A stretch of DNA of 64,000 bases, from assembly GCF_963082655.1 (NCBI RefSeq), contig NC_081553.1, positions 32,489,301 to 32,553,300 on the forward strand, written 5' to 3'. The DNA is from Stomoxys calcitrans. Its lineage: Eukaryota > Arthropoda > Insecta > Diptera > Muscidae. Position 1 is the stretch's first letter. Each line of letters begins with the position of its first letter. Positions 56,925 through 64,000 of this stretch are shown here, in pieces. The notes beneath the pieces are model-generated. The model searched no databases, was not told the DNA's origin, and saw nothing but the letters and a program-made list of their open reading frames with translations. Made by a program: the position numbers and the translations under genes.

Positions 56925-57487
56925 TGAAATTTAAAACATTGAGTAGATTTACGCCTTCTAACATAGGATTCAAATCTGATTCAGATCGGACTATATTAAG
57001 ATATAGCTGCCATATAGACCGATCTGGCGATGAAAGGTCTGAAGCCCATGAAAGCTCCATTAATTACGCGATTTCGGTGAAATTTGAAACAGTGGGTAGT
57101 TTTAAATCTCCCAACATCCGTCCCAAATATGGTTCGAATCGGACTATAATAAGTTATAGCTGCCATACAACCGATCTCCCGATAAAGGGTCTGAAGCGAA
57201 TAAAAGCTTTATTTTTTATCCGATTTCGCTGAAATTTAGTAGGTTTAGGCCACCTGCTATCCGACCCAAATATGGTAAAGATTGGACTATATTTAGATAT
57301 AGCTGTCACATAAACTGATGTGCCGTTTAAGGGTCTGAAGCTTATAAAAGCTTTATTTATTACCCGATTTTTTTTTTTGAAATTTGAGAATTATCCAATT
57401 TTTACCGGAGTGTGACATAAGGGGGTTTATATATATGGTGGATATCCAAAGTTCAGCCCGGCCGAACTTAATACCTTTTTACCTGTT
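56925..57487 (-). mobile_element. Helentron 5' part, reverse orientation
   Basis: Three reverse units (AGCTGCCATATAGACCGATC) and a 5' end at 57487 (TTCGGCCGGGCTGAA and AACAGGTAAAAAGGTATTAA on the element strand). No 3' end. Confidence 0.78.
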
Positions 57488-58045
57488 GTTCTTCTGCCAT
57501 GTTACTGCAGCACTGATCTTTACTCTGACCAGGCGTTTAGTATTGTATATTGTCATCAGGGATTTCTGCTGTGATATCCTTGTCCCCGCCGCCATGGTAT
57601 ACCAGTAGCTGGGAAAATATGTTCTACACATATTCTAAGCAAGGTTTTTGTATATGTTAACAGATTTTGTTCTTTGCTTCCAAAGAAGATGTGGAGTGTA
57701 AGAAAAATATGATCACCTTCTCCGACGATCCGCAACTTTTGGGAGTCGGGCAACAGTTAAGTAAGGGGGAACGAGGATCGACTTGCGATGTCTATGAAAC
57801 CGTCGGAAGAACGATGGAAATCCTGTAGGATATCTTAATCGTATGTAAACGAGACTATTATTGAAGGAAAGTAGGAAGGAGGTCAGTATGGCTTTCTGTA
57901 TCATTGCGGGAGGTCTAGAACTGCGGGCACACCTATAAATAGTTGCAGCAGGTTGCAGTATTTGTAGGACATGTGGGGAAGAAGATGGGACCATTTCCTA
58001 TGTCTATTCCCGGCTTTCGGCATAACTGTTCGGACTTAGAGCGCC
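57488..58045 (+). mobile_element. probable LINE C-terminal fragment
   Basis: Plus-strand translation near 57880-58010 gives MAFCIIAGGLELRAHL and then CSICRTCGEEDGTISYVYSR. This resembles the cysteine-containing C-terminus of Jockey-type ORF2 proteins (CxxC followed by a His/Cys segment). The flanking part from 57488 is not assignable. Frames are broken; a remnant only. Confidence 0.5.
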
Positions 58046-58355
58046 CAACAATCCGATTTCATGTTTTTTGTTATATTTTAATTATTAAATAATAAGTATT
58101 TGATTTTTACTTTTAAATTGTCTTTATTTGTTACTGTTTTCACCATTTGTTTTTTTTTTTTTTTTGATTTTTAGAACTGATATGTTTTTTATGGAAACTA
58201 GTTTTACTAGATTTCCCCCTTCCCCAAGTTGTTACTGATAACATTACGAATTTTGTGACACATATATATACATATTTAGAATAATTTTTTTTTTAACTCG
58301 AACTATGTACGGATTGACAAATTAGTTTTAGACTCTGATTCCGTTTAGTATTGAC
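58046..58355. other. T-rich upstream flank of gene 9
   Basis: Long T runs (for example 58150-58170) and a TATATATA at 58263-58270 that is too far from the start codon to be assigned with confidence. No repeat family recognised. Confidence 0.4.
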
Positions 58356-58916
58356 ATGAAGCAGTTTTTAGTCGCAATTCTTTTTACCATCGTGGTGACA
58401 GCATATTCCAATGAAATTGCAGGCTATTTCCAAGATGCAGGTAAGTAAGGCAAAGTCTTTGAATTAAGGATATATGAAACAAAATATTTTTTTTTTCAAA
58501 TAGACTACCCTGGAACTTGTGTTTACGATGAATTAATTGTATGGCCCGATGACGTGGGTCATCCAAAAAATGGAAAATGTGAACGCATCTATTGTCTAAA
58601 TGAGGATGGTTATGGAAAAATTTTAAGGTTGGCAAATTACAAATTTACACCGATATTCACAAAACTTTATGTAGATTTGGAATAGGGTTTTTTGAGAGAT
58701 TTCCTTTATAAAGCTGTCATATAAACCTATTTTGAGACTTCGCTAAGTTTAGTGAATACAGCCATAAGATTTTATTTAACAAAGTTCTTTTTCTTCTCTC
58801 TTTAATTTTACAGCTGTCGCCCACAAAAAATTCCTGCCGGCTGTAAATTGGGAGAAATTGTCAATCCAGATAGCACATATCCCGACTGTTGTGAGAGACA
58901 TATTATTTGTGCTTAG
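58356..58916 (+). CDS. SVWC-family secreted protein, gene 9 (103 aa), only plus-strand member
   Basis: Exons 58356-58440 (85 nt), 58504-58627 (124 nt) and 58814-58916 (103 nt, stop TAG), introns 63 and 186 nt. The signal peptide MKQFLVAILFTIVVTAYS is followed by NEIAGYFQDA, YPGTCVYDELIVWPDD, KCERIYC, then CRPQKIPAGCKLGEIVN and YPDCCERHIICA. Eight cysteines in the family order. Exon 2 is one or two codons longer than in paralogues. The second donor AG|GTTGGC is weak, like that of gene 8. Intron 2 holds a 105-bp MITE. A poly(A) signal AATAAA is at 58960-58965. It is the only member transcribed rightwards, divergent from gene 8. Confidence 0.9.
58654..58758. mobile_element. 105-bp MITE inside intron 2 of gene 9
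   Basis: TATTCACAAAACTTTATG at one end and AGTTTAGTGAATA at the other; the core GATTTCCTTTATAAAGCTGT is shared with the copy at 21389-21493. Confidence 0.75.
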
Positions 58917-59139
58917 ATGACATTTAGACAATGTTGTGTGTAAACTCTGTAAACAAGTGAATAAAAAAATAATTAAATTTTTGTCAAGTTTCTGGCGATG
59001 AATGTTTTTCAGTGTCTTGTTTGAAAAAAAAAATAATAAAAAGATTGTCAAGTGGATTTTTCACTTAAATTAATGAATAAATGTGCAAAACAAAATTCAT
59101 ATTTGATAAACAAAATTGAATAAAATCCATGTTTACTTA

Positions 59140-59194
59140 TACTACTGTGCCGTATTGTACAGCATTCTCCAAATTGAATTCTAGTATCAACGAG
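59140..59194 (-). pseudogene. SVWC last-exon fragment truncated by a Helentron
   Basis: Minus strand reads VDTRIQFGECCTIRHSS, resembling the last-exon segment VNLDAPYGECCKRHIIC of other members but without the final cysteine. It breaks off exactly where the Helentron 5' end begins. No remainder was found beyond the element. Confidence 0.6.
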
Positions 59195-61055
59195 AACAAG
59201 TAAAAAGGCATTAAGTTCGACCGGGCCGAATTTTGGATACCCATCACCTCGGGTGTATATGTAAACCCCCTTTCGCCACAATCTGGAGAAAATTGGATCA
59301 CTTATGCACCATAATTCGGAACGGACATTGAGTGGTCTTACAAATATAAGTCACAGTTGAATATTGTATTTAAAATTTCAACAAAATCGGATAATAAATA
59401 AAACTTTTATGAGCTTCAGATCCTTAACCGGCATATCGGTCCATATGACAGCTATACCTAAATACAATCCGATCTAAAACTACTCACTGTTTCAAATTTC
59501 AGCGAAATCGAATAAAAAATAAAGCTTTTATGGGCTTCAGACCCTTTATCGCCAGATCCGTCCATATGGCAGCTATATTGAAATTTAGTCCGATCAGAAC
59601 CATATTTGGGTCCTATTTTGGGAGGCGTCAAACTACTCACTGTTTCAAATTTCAGCGAAATTGGTTAAAAAATAAAGCTTGTATGGGTTTCTGACCCTTT
59701 ATCGGGAGATCGGTCTGTATGGCAGCTATATCTAAATATAGCCCGATCTGTACCATATTTGGGACGAATATTGGGAGGCTTCAAACTACTCACTGTTTTA
59801 AATTTCAGCGAAATTGGTAAAAAAATAAAGCTTGTATGGGCTTCTGATCCTTTATCGGGAGATCGGTCTGTATGGCAGCTATATCTAAATATAGCCCGAT
59901 CCGAACCATATTTAGGTCAGATTTTGAGGGGCTTAAAATAACCCATTGTTTTAAATTTCAGCGAAATCGGTTACAAAATAAAGCTTTTATAGGCTTCAGA
60001 CCCTTTATCAGGAGATCGGTCTGTATGGCAGCTATATCTAAATATAGCCCCATCTGAACCATATTTGGGTCCTATGTTGGGAGGCGTCAAACTACTCACT
60101 GTTTCAAACTTCAGCAAAATCGGATAAAAATAAAGCTTTTTTGGGCTTCAGACCCATTATCGGCAGATCAGTCAATATGGCAGCTATATCTAAATATAGT
60201 CCGATCTGAACCATATTTGGGACGGACGTCGGAAGACCTAAAAATACTCACTGATTCAAATTTCAACAAAATCGGGTAATAAATAGAGATTTTTTGGCCT
60301 TCAGATCCTCTTTCGGCATATCAGTCAATATGACAGCTATATCTAAATATAGTCCGATCTGAACCAAATCTGGGTCCTATGTTGGGAGGCATCAAACTAC
60401 GCACCGTTTCAAATTTAAGCGAAATCGGTTAAAAAATAAAGCTTGTATGGGCTTCAGACCCTTTATCGGGAGATCGGTCTATATGGCAGCTACATCTAAA
60501 TATAGTCCGATCTCAACCATATCTAAGTCCTATGTTGGGAGGCATCAAACTACTCACTTTTTCAAATTTAAGCGAAATCGGTTAAAAAATAAAGCTTTTA
60601 TGGGCCTTAGACCCTTTATCGGGAGATCGGTCTATATGGCAGCTATATATAAATATGGACCTATATAATCCATATCTAGGTCAGTTGTCGGGAAGCCTCA
60701 CTGTTTCAAATTAAAGCAAAATCGGATGAAAAAAAAATTTATGGACATTAAACCCTTTATCAGAAAATCGGTCTATATAGCAGCTATATCCAAATATAGT
60801 CCGATTTGGTCCGTTCAAGAACTTAACAAGCGTGCATCAAATAGACATATCTGTGCCAAATTTCAGCTCAATATTTCATTTTTTGAAGGCTCTAGAGTGA
60901 TTACAGCAGACGGACGGACAGACGAACAGACACACAGACATCGTTAAATCGTTTTAAAATTTTACGACGATCCGAAATATATATACTTTGTAAGGTCGGA
61001 AATTGATATTTCGATGTGTTGCAAACTGAATGACTAAATGAATATCTCTCCTATC
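59195..61055 (+). mobile_element. Helentron, 3' end truncated
   Basis: 5' AACAAGTAAAAAGGCATTAA and TTCGACCGGGCCGAA; about eleven units of the AATAAAGCTTTTATGGGC type, the longest array of this type here; (GTCY)n at 60909-60935; tail stops at TCTCCTATCCTA without GGGTATAA. Confidence 0.88.
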
Positions 61056-61260
61056 CTAGCTAATGTAATCCAGAGTTTTGATTGTTCCTCATATAATCCT
61101 AGTTGGGGTTTGGACGGGCAGGGCAGTAACCTCCAGATACTTGGCCACAAAAGGTCGAAGTCTGTTTTAGACGGGCGTTATCCTTCAGACACCTCGGCAC
61201 AAAACTTAAAAATCAATTTTTTAGGTCGCACTAAAATACCTTTGTCCAAAAAAAAATTAT
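61056..61260 (+). repeat. fragment of TGGGG-rich repeat family
   Basis: CTCCAGATACTTGGCCACAA and GGGTTTGGACGGGCAGGG resemble family units; strongly diverged. Confidence 0.5.
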
Positions 61261-61660
61261 GTAGGAAACACCTCCCCTCTTTTTTTCAAATTCTTACATT
61301 ACAACAACTATCTACAAAGTTATAGCATTAATCCATTACTTTTCATACTTTTGTGGAAGTGATGATAACCTCATGGTCAAATCCACAAACTCAGTTTCAA
61401 AGCACTGCTATCACTCCCATATTTGTTTAAGCCTTTGAATTGATGGCAATAAAAATTGCCTTCCCTTAAGTCTTTAGAAATTCCAAAACTGAATTTAAAA
61501 TAAAACAATCCGCGTCCAAGGGGATTGCAATAAAGTGATTCATTTATACGAAAACACGACACTGGCCATAACAATTTCGAACATTGAAAATTCTATTTTT
61601 GTGGACAACATGTTATCAACAATAAAATCTGATGGTTGGTCATAGAAGGGTTATGAAATT
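61261..61660. other. unassigned sequence
   Basis: No repeat unit or exon recognised. Confidence 0.35.
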
Positions 61661-62951
61661 AATAAAAGCGTGCTAAGTTCGGTCGGGCCGAATCTTGGGA
61701 ACCCCGCACCATGGATTCTGTTAAAAATTTATACAAAATAAATAAAGTTGTAGGGCATAATTTTATTCTACATACCAAACTTCTGTCAAATAAGAAAAAA
61801 TTAAAGCTTCTAGAAACCGAAAAAGGATAATCGAGAAACCGGTTTACATGGGAGCTATATCAGGTTATAGACTGATTTTGGCAGTGGTTGAGAGAAGTAA
61901 CAGAACACCGCATGCAAAGTTTCAGCCAAATTGGCAAAAATTGCGGCTTATAAGGGCTCAAGAAGTCAAATCGAGAGATCGGTTTATATGGGAGCTATAT
62001 CAGGTACTTAGCATAATTGTTGAAAGTCATAACAAAACACCACGTGCAAAATTTCAGCCAAATCGCACAACAATTGTCGCTTGTAAAGGCTCAAGAAGTC
62101 ATATTGGGCGATCCGATTATATGGGAGCTATACCTGGTTATAGACCGATTTGAACCGTACCTAACGCAGTTATTGGAAATCATAACAGAACACTACATTC
62201 AAAATTTCAGCGAAATCGGACAAAGAGTGCGGCTTTCAGGTGCTGAAGAATCAAATCTGGAGATCAGTTTATATTGGAGCTATATCTAAATTTGAACCGA
62301 TATGCTCCATTTGCATTCCTCAACGATCTACATCGATATTAAGTATCTCTGCAAATTTAAAGCGGCTTGCTTTTCGCGTTCGACCTCTATCGTGATTTTT
62401 GGCTAGATCGATTCAGAACGACGAGACGATCAAGATTATCAGCCAAATCGGAAAAAATTGCGGCTTGTAAGAGTTCAAGAAGTCAAATCGGAAGATCGGA
62501 TTATATGGGAGCTATATCGGGTTATGAACCGATTTTGGCCGTACTTGGCACAGTTGTTGGAAGTCATAATATAACACTACATGCCGAACTTCAGCCAAAT
62601 CGGATAAAAATTGCGGTTTGTAAGAGTTCAAGAAGTCAAATCGGGAGATCGGTTTATATGGGAGCTATATCAGGTTATTAACCTACTTCGACTGAAATAA
62701 GCACAGTTATTTGAAGTCATAACAGAATATCACATGCAAAATTTCAGCCAAATCGAACGAAAATTGCGGCTTTCAATGGCTCATGAAGTCAAATCTGATA
62801 ATCGGTTTATATGGGAGCTATATCCAAATCTGAACCGATATTGCCCATTTGCAATCCCCAATGACCTACATTAATTAGAGGTATATGTGCTAAATTACAA
62901 GCGGCTAGCTTTACGCGTTTGACCGCTAACGTGATTTCGACAGACGGACCG
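61661..62951 (+). mobile_element. Helentron, 3' end replaced by next copy
   Basis: 5' AATAAAAGCGTGCTAAG, TTCGGTCGGGCCGAA, GCACCATGGATTC; GGGAGCTATATC-type units, with an internal remnant of a 3' tail near 62395. The short (GTCY) tract at 62938-62950 runs directly into another 5' end. Confidence 0.85.
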
Positions 62952-64000
62952 TAAAGAAGTTCGGCCGGGCCGAATCTTATATACCCTCCACCATGGATCG
63001 CATTTGTCGAGTTCTTTACGTGGTATCTCTTTTTATGAGAACAAAGATTAGATTAAATAAGAACTGTTATGCTATTGGAGCTATATCATGTTATAGTCCG
63101 ATTCGGACCATAAAGGAAGTGAATTCTGAACATTGTAGAAGTCATTGTGTGACATTTCAGGCCATTCGGATTAGAATTGCGCCTTGTAGGGGCTCAAAAA
63201 GCAAAATCGGAAGATCGGTTTATATGGGAGCTGTTTCATGCTATTGATCGATTCAGACCATATTGGACACGTATGTTGAAAATCATAAGAGAAGCCGTTG
63301 AACAAAATTTCTGCCAAATCGGATGAGAATTGCGCCCTCTAGAGGCTCAAGAAGTCAAGATCCCAGATCGGTTTATATGGCAGATATATCAGGTTATGAA
63401 CCGATTTGCGTCATACTAAGCACAGTTATTGGAAGTCATTAGAAAACACCAAAACGCAAAGTTTCAGCCAAATCGGGTAAGAATTGTGCCCTCCAGCAGC
63501 TCAATAAATCAAGATCCAAGATCGGTTTACATAGCAGCTATTTGGTATCACTTCCACAGTTGTTGGAAGTGATACCAAAACACCACGTGATACCAAAACA
63601 CCACGTTGAGAATCATGAAAGAAGCCGTTGTACAAAATTTCTTCCAAATCGGATGAGAATTGCGCCCTCTAGAGGGTCAAGAGCCAAGATCCTAGATCGG
63701 TTTATACTGCAGATATATCACTTTATGTACCGATTTGCGTCATACTTAGCACAGTTGTTGGAAGTCATAGCAAAACACCTCGTGCAAAAATTCAGTCAAA
63801 TCAGACGAGAACTGCGCCCTCTAGGGGCTCAAGAAGTCAAGTCCCAAGATCGGTTTATGTGGCAGCTATATTAAAACATGGTCTGATTTGGCCCATTTAC
63901 AATCCCAACTGACCTACACGAATAAAAAGTATTTGTGCAAAATTTCAAGCGGATAGCTTTACTCCTTCGAAAGTTAGCGGGTTTTCGACAGACAGACGGA
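62952..64000 (+). mobile_element. Helentron, continues past the window
   Basis: 5' GTAAAGAAG, TTCGGCCGGGCCGAA, TATACCCTCCACCATGG; five 170-bp units; the (GTCY)n tract starts at 63986 and is cut by the window end. Confidence 0.88.

Noticed and set aside
57556..57994. Arginine/serine-rich minus-strand frames near 57.6-58.0 kb
   Set aside because: They are antisense to the better-supported LINE C-terminal fragment on the plus strand.

Overview
The window is nuclear DNA of a higher fly. Multi-exon genes, TATA/initiator promoters, AT-rich sequence and dipteran transposon families (DINE-1-like Helentrons, mellifera-type mariner MITEs, Jockey-clade LINE) point to a calyptrate, probably a muscid such as a Stomoxys or Musca relative. 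The species is inferred from recognition of repeat families and is not proven.

The host gene content is one dispersed paralogous cluster. Nine apparently intact genes encode small secreted cysteine-rich proteins of 101-108 aa from the single-domain von Willebrand factor type C (SVWC) family. Eight are on the minus strand (starts at 674, 10287, 21813, 29479, 38046, 44685, 49467, 54172) and one is on the plus strand (58356). There is one mutated exon (13355-13466) and one truncated exon fragment (59140-59194). Every intact gene has three exons with the same phases: a signal-peptide exon ending in phase 1, a middle exon starting at HPGKC (or YPGTC/TFEKC), then a phase-2 intron and a last exon carrying C..PPC..CC..IC. 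Six first exons are exactly 85 nt. Three structural types are present: the common GECCxRxxxC type, a pair with PPCWW and a C-terminal tail (44.2 and 49.0 kb), and a ten-cysteine variant (53.7 kb). Several share a core promoter with a TATA box 31-34 bp upstream of an initiator.

Most of the rest is transposon-derived. The dominant family is a non-autonomous Helentron/DINE-1-like element. It has a 5' palindrome (TTCGGCCGGGCCGAA or variants), internal tandem units of about 150-170 bp, a (GTCY)n microsatellite, and a 3' tail ending in GGTGGTGGGTATAA or GGTGGAGGGTATAA. More than twenty copies or pieces occur in both orientations, sometimes nested or joined head to tail. One copy has its microsatellite expanded to about 430 bp (17530-17965), which creates long spurious repetitive reading frames on both strands. 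Inserted into and between these are eight copies of a 237-bp mariner-type MITE, an internally deleted mariner with transposase remnants (25106-25756), a broken Jockey-clade LINE (3.6-5.7 kb), tRNA-like SINEs, a second tandem-repeat family rich in CCCCA/TGGGG tracts, and a satellite of about 123-bp units (50.8-52.36 kb).

Region by region: 0-1 kb first SVWC gene; 1.2-6 kb repeats and LINE; 6.05-10.3 kb second SVWC gene with a 3.8-kb transposon-filled intron; 10.4-21.1 kb repeats, an SVWC pseudo-exon, a decayed coding remnant and SINEs; 21.2-21.9 kb SVWC; 22-28.6 kb nested Helentrons and mariner; 29.0-29.5 kb SVWC; 29.6-36 kb repeats; 36.1-38.1 kb SVWC with a Helentron in intron 1; 38.4-44.1 kb repeats; 44.2-44.7 and 49.0-49.5 kb SVWC pair; 50.8-52.4 kb satellite; 53.7-54.2 kb SVWC; 54.6-57.5 kb repeats; 58.36-58.92 kb SVWC; 59.1-64 kb repeats. 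Exon models are read by eye from splice signals and family conservation; no alignment or expression data were available.
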